A model generated the notes under the pieces. It was not told where the DNA came from and ran no database searches. It saw only the letters and a program-made list of their open reading frames with translations. DNA of 42,464 bases from assembly GCA_964422465.1 (NCBI GenBank), contig CAYRBD010000018.1, positions 1-42,464 on the forward strand, read 5' to 3'. Below are positions 18,548 through 27,038 of the stretch, piece after piece (position 1 is the stretch's first letter; the number at the start of each line of letters is the position of its first letter). The position numbers and the translations under genes were made by a program. Origin of the DNA: FW021-bin31 sp964422465 (GTDB taxonomy: Bacteria > Bacteroidota > Bacteroidia > Chitinophagales > Chitinophagaceae).

Positions 18548-18559
18548 TTTTTCCTCAAG

Positions 18560-19255
18560 ATGAGTAAAAGAAAAGGGAAAAGTGCAAAGTACATTGGGCT
18601 GGGGCTGATACTTTTACCTTTTATTGGCTTTTTTATCACCAAAAAACTGAGTGATGCCAATCTAAAAATGCCTCCGCATTACGTAGTGCAGAATGTTGTA
18701 CATTCAGAGAAAAATGGAAGTGAACATACGGATACCATCTATCATCGCATGGAACCGTTTTCGCTGGTCAATCAGTTAGGGGATACCATTACCCTTCGGA
18801 ATATTGACGGTTCTCTTGTTTTAGTCAACTTTTTTCAGACGGATGACAGCCTCATCTCCGCCCCTGTTTCTAAAATATTGGAAAAAATGCAACGTTCCTT
18901 TGCCCGGAGCGATACGGGTTTGCACATCTTATCCATTTCCACAGACCCAGGTCATGATCGGGTTCCGGAGTTGAGAAAATATGCGGACGTACACCATGCC
19001 AACCATGATGTCTGGTGGTTTTTGAATGGGCCGCTGAGCGAAGTGAAGGACATGGCGACGAATGATTTTAAAATGACTTTGAAACCTCATGGGCCGCAAC
19101 AGGCGTTGTCTTCCCCTAAGTTGGTGTTGCTGGACCGGTTTCAGCATGTCCGTGGGTATTATAATGCCCTGGATTCTGTAGATATCCGGCGCTGCGTACA
19201 TGATCTCTCGTTGTTGATGATTGAAAAAGAAAGATTGAACGGGGTAGAGAGATAA
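18560..19255 (+). CDS. SCO1/SenC-like protein lacking the copper-binding cysteines
   Basis: A 231-aa membrane-anchored thioredoxin-fold protein in the place where a CuA assembly factor belongs. One N-terminal helix (10-27) anchors it. The SCO fold is recognisable from PFSLVNQLGDTITL, SLVLVNFF, SISTDPGHDRVPELRKYAD and WWFLNGP. The CxxxC pair expected at about residues 93-101 is replaced by QTDDSLISA, and the usual His before the LID-like block is replaced (LSSPKLVLLD). The only cysteine is C212 near the C-terminus. It therefore probably does not bind copper in the normal way. It follows subunit IV by 12 bases and is likely cotranscribed. Confidence 0.82.
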   Translation: MSKRKGKSAKYIGLGLILLPFIGFFITKKLSDANLKMPPHYVVQNVVHSEKNGSEHTDTIYHRMEPFSLVNQLGDTITLRNIDGSLVLVNFFQTDDSLISAPVSKILEKMQRSFARSDTGLHILSISTDPGHDRVPELRKYADVHHANHDVWWFLNGPLSEVKDMATNDFKMTLKPHGPQQALSSPKLVLLDRFQHVRGYYNALDSVDIRRCVHDLSLLMIEKERLNGVER

Positions 19256-19292
19256 GGGTTGTGTACTTTAGCATTTATTTAAAACAGGAAGT

Positions 19293-19886
19293 ATGTTTAC
19301 GGGAATCATCGAAGCTATAGGTACGGTTGAAAGTATCAGAGAGGAAAAGGGGAACCGGATATTGCGTGTTCGTTCTTCTTTGAGCTCATCACTACAGCCG
19401 GATCAGAGTCTTTCTCATAATGGGGTTTGCCTTACAGTAACGCGTGTTGAAGAGGGGAGTCATGAAGTAGTGGCAGTAGAAGAAACGCTCTTAAAAACAA
19501 ACCTGGGCGAAATGAAAACGGGGGATCAAATAAACCTTGAACGAGGGCTAACGCTGGAAAAACGCCTGGATGGTCATTTGGTTCAGGGGCATGTAGATAC
19601 CGTTGGGCACTGTGTGTCCCTGAACAGAAAAGAGGGGAGTACGCGCTATACCTTTCATTTTCCTGACTCATTTGCTCCTTTGGTTATCGAAAAAGGAGCG
19701 ATTGCTTTAAATGGAGTCAGCCTGACCATTTTTGATGTTTCCAGGGATCAATTTTCTATTTCTGCTATTCCCTACACGCTGGAACATACAACCCTGCAAT
19801 TACTTAAGGAGGGCGATTCGGTTAATCTTGAATTTGACCTAATGGGAAAATATGCCCTCAGGATGAAAGAAGTGATAAATCCGTAG
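19293..19886 (+). CDS. ribE: Riboflavin synthase, alpha chain
   Basis: A 197-aa enzyme converting two lumazines to riboflavin. It starts with the diagnostic MFTGIIEAIGTVESI and has two lumazine-binding repeats, the second opening with GHVDTVGHC. Sites SHNGVCLTV and ALNGVSLTIF occupy matching positions in the two repeats. AGGAAG precedes ATG 19293. A TACTTTAG near the gene start differs by one base from a -7 box. It is followed by tyrS after 24 bases. Confidence 0.96.
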   Translation: MFTGIIEAIGTVESIREEKGNRILRVRSSLSSSLQPDQSLSHNGVCLTVTRVEEGSHEVVAVEETLLKTNLGEMKTGDQINLERGLTLEKRLDGHLVQGHVDTVGHCVSLNRKEGSTRYTFHFPDSFAPLVIEKGAIALNGVSLTIFDVSRDQFSISAIPYTLEHTTLQLLKEGDSVNLEFDLMGKYALRMKEVINP

Positions 19887-19910
19887 TTTCGCAAAAAATT
19901 TATTCAGGAA

Positions 19911-21200
19911 ATGAGCGATCTGATAGCAGAATTGCAATGGCGCGGGATGATACAAGATATCATGCCGGGCACCGCAGAACAATTGAAGAAAGAAAAGACC
20001 TCCGGGTATATCGGTTTTGACCCTACTGCAGATTCTCTGCATATCGGTAGCCTGGTACCCATTTTGCTATTGGTTCATTTGCAAAAAGCCGGTCATAAGC
20101 CGATTGTGTTAGTGGGAGGCGCCACCGGTATGGTTGGCGATCCCACCGGCAAGGCAGAGGAGCGAAAACTTCTTGATGAAGAAGAATTGCAACATAACCT
20201 GAAAGGGATTAGAAAACAACTGGAAAAGCACCTCGATTTTGATTCCTCAAAATCCAATGCCGCGGAGGTAGTGAATAACTATGACTGGTTTAAACAGTTT
20301 AGTTTCCTGGAGTTTATTCGCGATGCCGGCAAGCATATAACGGTGAACTATATGATGGCCAAAGATTCTGTAAAGAAGAGGTTTCAGGGAGGGAATGGCA
20401 TTTCTTTTACTGAATTTAGTTACCAACTCATCCAGGGGTATGATTTCTATCATCTTTTTACAGAAAAAAATTGTAAACTGCAGATGGGCGGCTCCGATCA
20501 ATGGGGTAATATTGTAACCGGTGCTGAACTGATCAGGCGGAAGGCCGGGGGAACGGCTTTTGCATTTACTTGTCCGTTGATCACGAAGGCAGATGGTGGC
20601 AAATTCGGCAAGTCCGAGGGGGGTAACATCTGGCTGGACCCTGAAAGAACCTCCCCTTACCAGTTCTATCAGTTTTGGTTGAATACCGCTGATGAAGACG
20701 CAGAAAGGTATATTAAGATATTTACCTTTTTATCTGAAAATGAAATAGACTCCCTTATTGCAGCACATCAGCAGGCGCCTCATCTCCGGGTATTACAAAA
20801 GAAACTTGCCGAAGAAGTTACAACCTTCATCCACGGTAGCACGGAATATGAATTTGCGGTGAAAGCCTCTGAAATCCTCTTTGGGAAGGCCACTACAGAG
20901 ACGCTGCATGAGTTAAATGAAAAGCAACTGCTTCAGGTGATGGAAGGGGTTCCACAGGTGCTTTATTCCCGCTCTGATCTGGAAAAGGAACCCGATATAG
21001 TCAGTTTCCTGACCGATACCGGTATTTTATCCTCCAAAGGGCAGGCCAGAAAGGCCATACAAGCAAACAGCATCAGTATAAACAAGGAAAAAATCGGCGC
21101 AATTGATGAAGTAGTAAAAACTTCTATCTTCATTCATAACAGATACCTGTTGGTACAGAAAGGGAAGAAAAACTACTGGCTGGTAAAATTAGAGGGATGA
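19911..21200 (+). CDS. tyrS: Tyrosyl-tRNA synthetase
   Basis: A 429-aa class I aminoacyl-tRNA synthetase. The HIGH-type motif is PTADSLHIGSLVP (about residues 38-50), and the KMSKS-type motif is KFGKSEGGNIWLDP (about 238). The tyrosine pocket shows QLIQGYDFYHLF and MGGSDQWGNI. A C-terminal S4-like domain (about 360-429) includes SSKGQARKAIQANSISIN. Length and order are standard. ATG 19911 follows AGGAA at close range. Confidence 0.97.
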   Translation: MSDLIAELQWRGMIQDIMPGTAEQLKKEKTSGYIGFDPTADSLHIGSLVPILLLVHLQKAGHKPIVLVGGATGMVGDPTGKAEERKLLDEEELQHNLKGIRKQLEKHLDFDSSKSNAAEVVNNYDWFKQFSFLEFIRDAGKHITVNYMMAKDSVKKRFQGGNGISFTEFSYQLIQGYDFYHLFTEKNCKLQMGGSDQWGNIVTGAELIRRKAGGTAFAFTCPLITKADGGKFGKSEGGNIWLDPERTSPYQFYQFWLNTADEDAERYIKIFTFLSENEIDSLIAAHQQAPHLRVLQKKLAEEVTTFIHGSTEYEFAVKASEILFGKATTETLHELNEKQLLQVMEGVPQVLYSRSDLEKEPDIVSFLTDTGILSSKGQARKAIQANSISINKEKIGAIDEVVKTSIFIHNRYLLVQKGKKNYWLVKLEG

Positions 21201-21222
21201 TTTAAGAAAGACTGTTTGTCTT

Positions 21223-22668
21223 ATGGCAAAAAAGAAGAAAAAGAAAAAAGGGAGTAATAACAGCAGAATCAATCTCAGCCCCGAGAATTACATTAAGAGC
21301 CGGGCCAGGGCGCTGCCGATTTCAGAGTGTTATATTACAGACGAATGGAAAGAAAGCGGCATGGCCGACATCTTGGTAGCAAGAAAGCATGTAAATGGTC
21401 ATAGAACATGTGCTATTTTTCTTGTGGATTTACAATGCCTGGGGATAAAGGATGCCAGTTATTTATTCAATATGGGAGAATATGAATTTGAAGATATGGT
21501 TAGTGAAATTCAGGAAAAAAAGGGGGTAAAATGTGAATATAAATTGGTTCATAATATTATTTACGGTGCTTTGGAGTATGCGGAAGATTATGGCTTTTCT
21601 CCCCATAAGGCTTGGGAAGTAGCACAATATGTACTTGAAGAAGATGATGAACATATTCCGTTTATGGAAATAGGCTTTGGTGGAGAGGATGGCAATCCGC
21701 TGTATGTTTCCGGTCCTTTTGAGGATAAAGTTCAGCAAGACAAGATTCTGGGAACGCTGGATCGTACCGCAGGAAAGGGAAATTATAATTTTATTTTAAG
21801 CGATGAAGGGAATCCAGGTTTTGAAGGGGAGGCAGATGAAGAAGCGGATCAAAGTTTTGATGATAATTTCGAGAGTGATTTTGGTGATGAACTTGAGTGG
21901 GAAGCTGGTGATGATCTCGAAGAAGAAGATTCTGCTTTTGCTCCCGGCGACCTGGCGGATATCGCGGCCGGCAAAAAGCAACCCACTCTTCGTCAGGGGT
22001 TGCGGCTTTTAGCCTCCTTCTATGTCGCATCACATCCCGATGATGAGTTGGTGAGTGTAGGAAGTTTATGTCGCGAAATGGATATTGATATTGAAGACCA
22101 TTCCGAATTCTCGCTGGGGGAAGGAACGGACATAGAGCCGCTGCATGAGCTGATGTTTGATATACTCACGCGGGAAGAAGAGAAAAAAGAAAAAATTGAA
22201 AAACTGAATCATTTTCTGGACCAATATGGAGATACGCCGATTGTTCTTACCCTGCTTTTCGCTATAAGAGTATCTAAGGATGAAGTCTTTCCCGGGGATA
22301 TTGTAAAGATTATGGAGGAGAAGTATCCGGATTATTTACGCTTTAGATTTTTGCATGCCAAAGCGTTAATAGATTCTGAGGAATTGAAGAAGGGTTGGAC
22401 CCTGCTTGGTGAAAAATTGTCGCTGGATGAAGCTTTTCCCGAACGTGATCATCAGTTTACCATGCCGGAATTTATCATGTTTCTTGTGGGGATGTGTTCT
22501 TATTTTACGGCAACAGGAGAGTTGGGGAAAGCTATAAATTATGGAGCGATGGCGATCGAAATAGAGGAAAATGACCCCTTCGTCATGGAGGCGGTAGAAA
22601 ATCTGAATGAGGCGCTCTTCCATGCCATTGAAGGGGAAAAAGACAGAGACAATAGCGGGAGTGAATGA
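21223..22668 (+). CDS. Conserved-looking protein of unknown function, 481 aa
   Basis: No family was recognised. The N-terminus is a lysine run (MAKKKKKKKGSNN). A folded part follows (about 18-195) with the block RKHVNGHRTCAIFLVDLQCLG. Then comes a very acidic low-complexity stretch, about residues 197-240 (for example EADEEADQSFDDNFESDFGD), and a helical C-terminal half rich in paired hydrophobics that could form TPR-like hairpins (EEKYPDYLRFRFLHAKALID, GELGKAINYGAMAIEIEEND). There is no signal peptide or membrane helix, so it should be cytoplasmic. Starting 23 bases after tyrS, it is probably in the same transcript. Charge segregation hints at a nucleic-acid or ribosome partner, which is speculation. 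Confidence 0.85.
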   Translation: MAKKKKKKKGSNNSRINLSPENYIKSRARALPISECYITDEWKESGMADILVARKHVNGHRTCAIFLVDLQCLGIKDASYLFNMGEYEFEDMVSEIQEKKGVKCEYKLVHNIIYGALEYAEDYGFSPHKAWEVAQYVLEEDDEHIPFMEIGFGGEDGNPLYVSGPFEDKVQQDKILGTLDRTAGKGNYNFILSDEGNPGFEGEADEEADQSFDDNFESDFGDELEWEAGDDLEEEDSAFAPGDLADIAAGKKQPTLRQGLRLLASFYVASHPDDELVSVGSLCREMDIDIEDHSEFSLGEGTDIEPLHELMFDILTREEEKKEKIEKLNHFLDQYGDTPIVLTLLFAIRVSKDEVFPGDIVKIMEEKYPDYLRFRFLHAKALIDSEELKKGWTLLGEKLSLDEAFPERDHQFTMPEFIMFLVGMCSYFTATGELGKAINYGAMAIEIEENDPFVMEAVENLNEALFHAIEGEKDRDNSGSE

Positions 22669-22702
22669 TCTGAAACGACAGATTAAACGTGGATATAATT
22701 GC

Positions 22703-22710
22703 TACTTTTG
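22703..22710 (+). promoter_or_regulatory. Candidate -7 box upstream of the DUF4271 gene
   Basis: TACTTTTG exactly matches the TAnnTTTG pattern and lies 20 bases before the GTG start at 22730, in the only real gap (61 bases) of this stretch. No clear -33 TTTG is seen, so this is moderate evidence. Confidence 0.45.
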
Positions 22711-22729
22711 TGAAAAATAGAAAAGTCAG

Positions 22730-23749
22730 GTGAAGACCTTGTTTTATCTAATTATTTTATCGCTATTTATAATGCCTTTTCATTTGCAGGGAAGGCAGAC
22801 AGGATTGGATTCTTCTCCGGAGGCGAGGCTGGGAAAGATGAGATTGCTTCGCTCTGCTCGCAATGGCGTGTCAGTATTGGATACCTCTTCGGAAACGAGA
22901 GCCGGAGGAGGGATACAGGGGAGTATCATTAAAAATCAAAAAGATACGGTTCCGCAGCCTTCCTTTGTTGACCATCAATTTGATGGTCGCCGGCAGTTTG
23001 TTCAATACCTGATCAGCCATAACAGAATATTTGAAAAGGCGGATCAACCGGTAGAACAATTCATGCCGCCGGTAGAAGAAGTTGCACTTACCAGGGATAA
23101 AACCAATTTGTTTTATGTGATATTAGGGGTTTTTTCTCTCCTTGCCCTCCTTCGTCTGGGCTTTCGTAAATATTTTCAGGACCTTTTCAGGGCTTTTTTT
23201 TCTCCTACGCTGAGCAACCGCCAACTTAGAGAGCAACTCTATCAAACCCCTTTTCCGGCTTTTGCGCTGAATTTGTTTTTCACCATATCGCTTGGTCTTT
23301 ATCTTTATCTGGTGTTATTGCATACGGGTTACCTCAGGATGGAGTACCCTCTATATCTCCTGGGTGTGTTCGTTTTCCTGTTTATTATTGTTTATTTGGT
23401 CAAGTTTTTATTGTTGCGGTTATGTGGGTGGCTTTTTGGACTTAGTGATTTAATGGATCATTATGTATTTACACTTTTTTTGATTAATAAGGTACTGGGT
23501 GTTATCCTGTTACCCTTTGCTTTGCTGATTGCATTTAGTACACCGGGATTGTCGGCTCTTGCTTTGGATATTTCGATAGTTGGAATCATATTATTGGTAG
23601 CATATCGGTATATCAGAGTATTTCCGCTGGTAAAATCACAATTCTCCTTTAGTAAATTTCATTTTTTTCTGTATCTTTGCGGCTTTGAAATAGCCCCTAT
23701 CCTTATTATAGGCAAGCTAACGCTTATATGGTTAAATGGCGCATCCTAA
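22730..23749 (+). CDS. DUF4271 domain membrane protein
   Basis: A 339-aa protein with an N-terminal signal or anchor (LFYLIILSLFIMPFHLQG), a polar periplasmic stretch of roughly 100 residues, and a C-terminal membrane domain with about six helices. The C-terminal part (from LREQLYQTPFPAFALNLFF) is the DUF4271 signature found in Bacteroidota, commonly next to hemD as here. The start is GTG 22730; no ATG is available before the hydrophobic segment. Function is unknown. hemD starts 33 bases downstream. Confidence 0.85.
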   Translation: MKTLFYLIILSLFIMPFHLQGRQTGLDSSPEARLGKMRLLRSARNGVSVLDTSSETRAGGGIQGSIIKNQKDTVPQPSFVDHQFDGRRQFVQYLISHNRIFEKADQPVEQFMPPVEEVALTRDKTNLFYVILGVFSLLALLRLGFRKYFQDLFRAFFSPTLSNRQLREQLYQTPFPAFALNLFFTISLGLYLYLVLLHTGYLRMEYPLYLLGVFVFLFIIVYLVKFLLLRLCGWLFGLSDLMDHYVFTLFLINKVLGVILLPFALLIAFSTPGLSALALDISIVGIILLVAYRYIRVFPLVKSQFSFSKFHFFLYLCGFEIAPILIIGKLTLIWLNGAS

Positions 23750-23782
23750 GTGTTGTAGAATTGAGAACCAACTGGAAGTATA

Positions 23783-24601
23783 ATGAATACAATCAACGCA
23801 AAACCACAAATAGCAAAGGACACACAAATTCGTTCCATACTGATTTCTCAACCCGAGCCTGCCAATGGCCGTTCCCCTTATTTTGATCTGGCAGAAAAAT
23901 ATGCTATCCAGGTGGATTTTTTCCCTTTCATCCGGGTAGAGGGGCTGAAGGCAAGTGATTTCCGTAAGCAACGTGTTGATATCTCTGGTCGAACCGCGGT
24001 TATTTTTACAAGCCGCCATGCCATTGATCATTTCTTTCGTATTTGTAATGAAATGAAAATCAAGGTATCGCCGGATATGAAATACTTCTGCGTTACGGAA
24101 ACGGTGGCTCTTTACCTCCAGAAATTTATTCAGTATCGCAAGCGAAAAGTATTTTTCCCGGCTGATGGAAAGGTGACAGGTTTATTTAATGTGATGAATA
24201 GATACAAGGCTACTGAAAAGTTTTTAGTACCTTGCTCTGAGCAAAGTAAAGATGATATTCCACAATGGCTTAAGAAAAATAAGTGTGACTTTAAAAAGGC
24301 CATTATTTACCAAACCGTTTGCAATGATGTTAAAGAGGTATTGGCCAATCGCTATGATATGATTGTTTTCTTTAGTCCTTCCGGGGTGAAATCCTTATTA
24401 GAAAACCTGCCCGGCTATAACCAGGAAAGTACCGCTATTGCAGCCTTTGGAAAAACCACCTCAAAAACGGTAGAAGAACTCGGTCTCCGGCTGGACCTCA
24501 AGGCGCCTATGCCCAACGCTCCTTCTATGGTTTCTGCGCTGGAACTGTTCCTGAATGGAGATCATAAGAAAAAAACACGAAGTGCGAGGTTAAAAGCATG
24601 A
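23783..24601 (+). CDS. hemD: Uroporphyrinogen-III synthase
   Basis: A 272-aa enzyme that cyclises hydroxymethylbilane to uroporphyrinogen III, feeding haem needed by the cytochromes upstream. HemD is poorly conserved, but the two-domain pattern is clear: SILISQPEPANGRSPYFDLA, then TAVIFTSRHAIDHFF, and in the second domain MIVFFSPSGVKSLL followed by IAAFGKTTSKTVEELG. A short basic tail (HKKKTRSARLKA) ends the protein. ATG 23783 gives an N-terminal extension of about 15 residues before the fold. Confidence 0.9.
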   Translation: MNTINAKPQIAKDTQIRSILISQPEPANGRSPYFDLAEKYAIQVDFFPFIRVEGLKASDFRKQRVDISGRTAVIFTSRHAIDHFFRICNEMKIKVSPDMKYFCVTETVALYLQKFIQYRKRKVFFPADGKVTGLFNVMNRYKATEKFLVPCSEQSKDDIPQWLKKNKCDFKKAIIYQTVCNDVKEVLANRYDMIVFFSPSGVKSLLENLPGYNQESTAIAAFGKTTSKTVEELGLRLDLKAPMPNAPSMVSALELFLNGDHKKKTRSARLKA

Positions 24602-24672
24602 AGGCAGATGGCTGTTTGCAATTGGCGGTTTGCAGTTTGAAATTCGCAGCGAAGTCGAAAAAGCTGGCAACG

Positions 24673-24704
24673 ACTAATGACTAATTGACCAATGACTAAT
24701 TGAC
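24673..24704 (+). repeat. Tandem 14-base intergenic repeat
   Basis: AATGACTAATTGAC occurs at 24676-24689 and again at 24691-24704, with a further GACTAA just before. The GACTAATGACTAA word is the reverse complement of the repeat at 2113-2133. The whole 24602-24820 gap also carries short reiterations of TTTGCA and shows no gene. Confidence 0.6.
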
Positions 24705-24819
24705 TATTTATTTGCTGTTAGGTACAATAATTTCCCTGAAACCTCGTTTTTATTAGGCGGTATTATGGGGTTGTGTATAAAGTTTTTAAGGAACTGTACC
24801 GTTATATAATAATAATCTA

Positions 24820-24827
24820 TACATTTG
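24820..24827 (+). promoter_or_regulatory. Candidate -7 box of the gldKLMN operon
   Basis: TACATTTG matches TAnnTTTG. It lies 15 bases before ATG 24843 and 30 before ATG 24858, and overlaps the upstream TTG (24825), which is therefore unlikely to be a start codon. The -33 element is not obvious. A long AT-rich stretch precedes it. Confidence 0.5.
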
Positions 24828-24857
24828 CTGCTTAATAATGCCATGAAAATATTGTAC

Positions 24858-26120
24858 ATGAAACGCTATTTACCTCAGCTCATTGCTTTGCTATTGGCTG
24901 GAGGCGGGCTCGCTGGCTGTGGACACGGCAATGCCTATCAGGGGCAATTGACGGGTGTTCCCGACCGGCCCAAATATCAGCCGCCGGAACCACATGGGAT
25001 GGTCTATGTACCGTCTGGTTTTTTTCACATGGGAAGTAGTGATGAGGATTTAGACTATCTGTTTACAGCCCGTAATAAGGCAGTTACCGTTCAGGGCTTT
25101 TATATGGATGCCACTGAAATTACGAATAATGAATACCGGCAGTTTGTTAATTGGGTTAGAGATTCCATAGCTCACACCTTGTTAGGTCAGGTAAAAAATG
25201 AAAATGGAGAAGACCGCGTGGACTGGAGCCAGAAGATTGACTACAAAGATCCGGCTACCCAGGAAAAGTTGAATGCTATGATTTATACCCCTGAAGACCG
25301 GATATGGGGACGTAAAGACATAGATGTACGGAAACTGGTTTATCATTCCGAATGGTATGATCTGAAAGCAGCTGCTGAGGACAGAGGGAAAAGCCCCCGT
25401 TCTGCTTTTATAGAAAAAGATGACACCCCGATTTATCCAGATACCCTGAGTTGGATCAGAGATTTTTCCTATTCTTATAACGACCCCATGGCTAAAATGT
25501 ACTTCTGGCACCCGGCTTTTGATAATTATCCGGTTGTAGGGGTGGACTGGGAGCAGGCAACTGCTTTTTGTCGCTGGCGTACCCAATTATGGAGTACCTA
25601 TCGCCAGTCGCAGGGAAAATTTACAGAAGGTATTTTCCGGCTGCCTACCGAGGCTGAGTGGGAATATGCAGCCCGGGGTGGACGAAATGAATCTCCCTAT
25701 CCCTGGGGAGGACCTTATATCAGGAACAAGAAGGGATGTTTTTTGGCAAACTTTAAGCCAGGCAGAGGCGATTATGCGGAGGATGGCGGGGTATATCCGG
25801 TTCGTGCGGATGCCTATTGGCCCAACGAGTATGGCTTGTATAATATGGCGGGAAATGTAGCAGAATGGACCTCTTCTGCTTATTATGAGAATGGATATTC
25901 TTTTGCGATGGATCTCAATCCGGATATCCAGGTAAATGCCCCTAAAGATGCTCCTAAAAAAATGAAGAGAAAAGTAGTGCGCGGTGGCTCCTGGAAAGAT
26001 GTCGGTTGGTATCTTCAGGTTAGCGCCCGTACCTATGAATACCAGGATACTTCTAAACCCTATATCGGGTTTCGCTGCGTTATTTCCTTCTTAGGCCGCT
26101 CAAAGGACGACTTTAAATAA
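24858..26120 (+). CDS. gldK: Gliding motility / type IX secretion lipoprotein GldK
   Basis: A 420-aa outer-membrane lipoprotein with signal MKRYLPQLIALLLAGGGL and lipobox LAGC. The rest is a formylglycine-generating-enzyme (FGE-sulfatase) fold without enzymatic role in this family. It shows MVYVPSGFFHMGSSDEDLDY, FRLPTEAEWEYAARGG, NEYGLYNMAGNVAEWTSS, RKVVRGGSWKD and YIGFRCV. GldK forms a periplasmic ring with GldN in the type IX machine (established for the family). ATG 24858 gives the classical signal; ATG 24843 adds five residues. First gene of gldKLMN. Confidence 0.95.
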   Translation: MKRYLPQLIALLLAGGGLAGCGHGNAYQGQLTGVPDRPKYQPPEPHGMVYVPSGFFHMGSSDEDLDYLFTARNKAVTVQGFYMDATEITNNEYRQFVNWVRDSIAHTLLGQVKNENGEDRVDWSQKIDYKDPATQEKLNAMIYTPEDRIWGRKDIDVRKLVYHSEWYDLKAAAEDRGKSPRSAFIEKDDTPIYPDTLSWIRDFSYSYNDPMAKMYFWHPAFDNYPVVGVDWEQATAFCRWRTQLWSTYRQSQGKFTEGIFRLPTEAEWEYAARGGRNESPYPWGGPYIRNKKGCFLANFKPGRGDYAEDGGVYPVRADAYWPNEYGLYNMAGNVAEWTSSAYYENGYSFAMDLNPDIQVNAPKDAPKKMKRKVVRGGSWKDVGWYLQVSARTYEYQDTSKPYIGFRCVISFLGRSKDDFK

Positions 26121-26157
26121 TTAAAAAACAACTAAAACCAGAAACAAAGGATTAATT

Positions 26158-26988
26158 ATGGCAAGAGGATTAAAATCTAGAAAAGCCAGAGGAGTACTGA
26201 ATGTGATATTCAGTGTCGGCGCTGCAATTGTGATCTTTGGGGCGTTAGCCAAAATCGAACATTGGGGAGGCGGCTGGGGAAGCGCTCTTACCATAGGAAT
26301 GATCACCGAAACCTGTGTGTTTTTACTCATGGCTTTTCAACCCCCGGATGAAGAATATCATTGGGAGAAATTCTATCCTTATCTGAATCTGACCCCGGAA
26401 GAGGAAAAGAAAATAACCGGACAATATCAGCAAAGAAGTGTGGCTACCGGTAATGGCGTACAGACCGCTTCTCCGCTTGCCGGAATGGATCAGATGCTGG
26501 AGCAGGCTGATATTACCCCCGCTAACCTCAGAAAGTTGAGTGAGAATTTTCAACGCCTGGATCAAACCGTTACACAAATAAGTGACTTGTCAGGTACGGT
26601 GGCTATCACCAATGAGTTTGCCAGCCAGACCGACGAGGCTACTAAGGTACTGGGCGAGATGACACAGGCTTATGCCCGTTCTGCCAGGTCCCTGGACGGT
26701 CTTAATGAGATAGCCGGAAGTAGTGAAGAGTTTCACAACCAATTGCAAAAGATGACACAAAACCTGGGCTCCCTGAATACCATTTATGAATTGGAATTGA
26801 AAGATACCAATAACCACCTGAAAGCCATGAATAATTTCTATCAAAACATGACTCAGGCATCTGATGCAATGGCGGGAAGTGTGGAAGATTCACAGAAAAC
26901 CCAGGAGCAGATTGCACTTCTTGCTCAAAATCTGGAAAGCTTAAATGCGATTTATGGCAACATGCTGTCTGCCATGAGCCGTAAATGA
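26158..26988 (+). CDS. gldL: Type IX secretion / gliding motor protein GldL
   Basis: A 276-aa inner-membrane motor subunit. Two N-terminal helices (about 12-32 and 42-60) enclose the block AKIEHWGGGWGS; the second helix holds a buried Glu, E51 in GMITETCVFLL. This corresponds to the membrane glutamate implicated in proton-driven work in Flavobacterium GldL. The remainder is a long cytoplasmic alpha-helical or coiled region with repeating heptad-like segments (LSENFQRLDQTVTQISDLSG). AAAGGA lies upstream of ATG 26158. It lies between gldK and gldM. Confidence 0.95.
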   Translation: MARGLKSRKARGVLNVIFSVGAAIVIFGALAKIEHWGGGWGSALTIGMITETCVFLLMAFQPPDEEYHWEKFYPYLNLTPEEEKKITGQYQQRSVATGNGVQTASPLAGMDQMLEQADITPANLRKLSENFQRLDQTVTQISDLSGTVAITNEFASQTDEATKVLGEMTQAYARSARSLDGLNEIAGSSEEFHNQLQKMTQNLGSLNTIYELELKDTNNHLKAMNNFYQNMTQASDAMAGSVEDSQKTQEQIALLAQNLESLNAIYGNMLSAMSRK

Positions 26989-27038
26989 GGCAGTCTTCAT
27001 TTAGTTGATTAGAATAAGATATTTAAAGAGAAATATTT

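Noticed and set aside
23672..23679. TATCTTTG as a promoter for hemD
   Set aside because: It matches the -7 box but lies within the DUF4271 gene, about 100 bases before hemD, with no -33 element.
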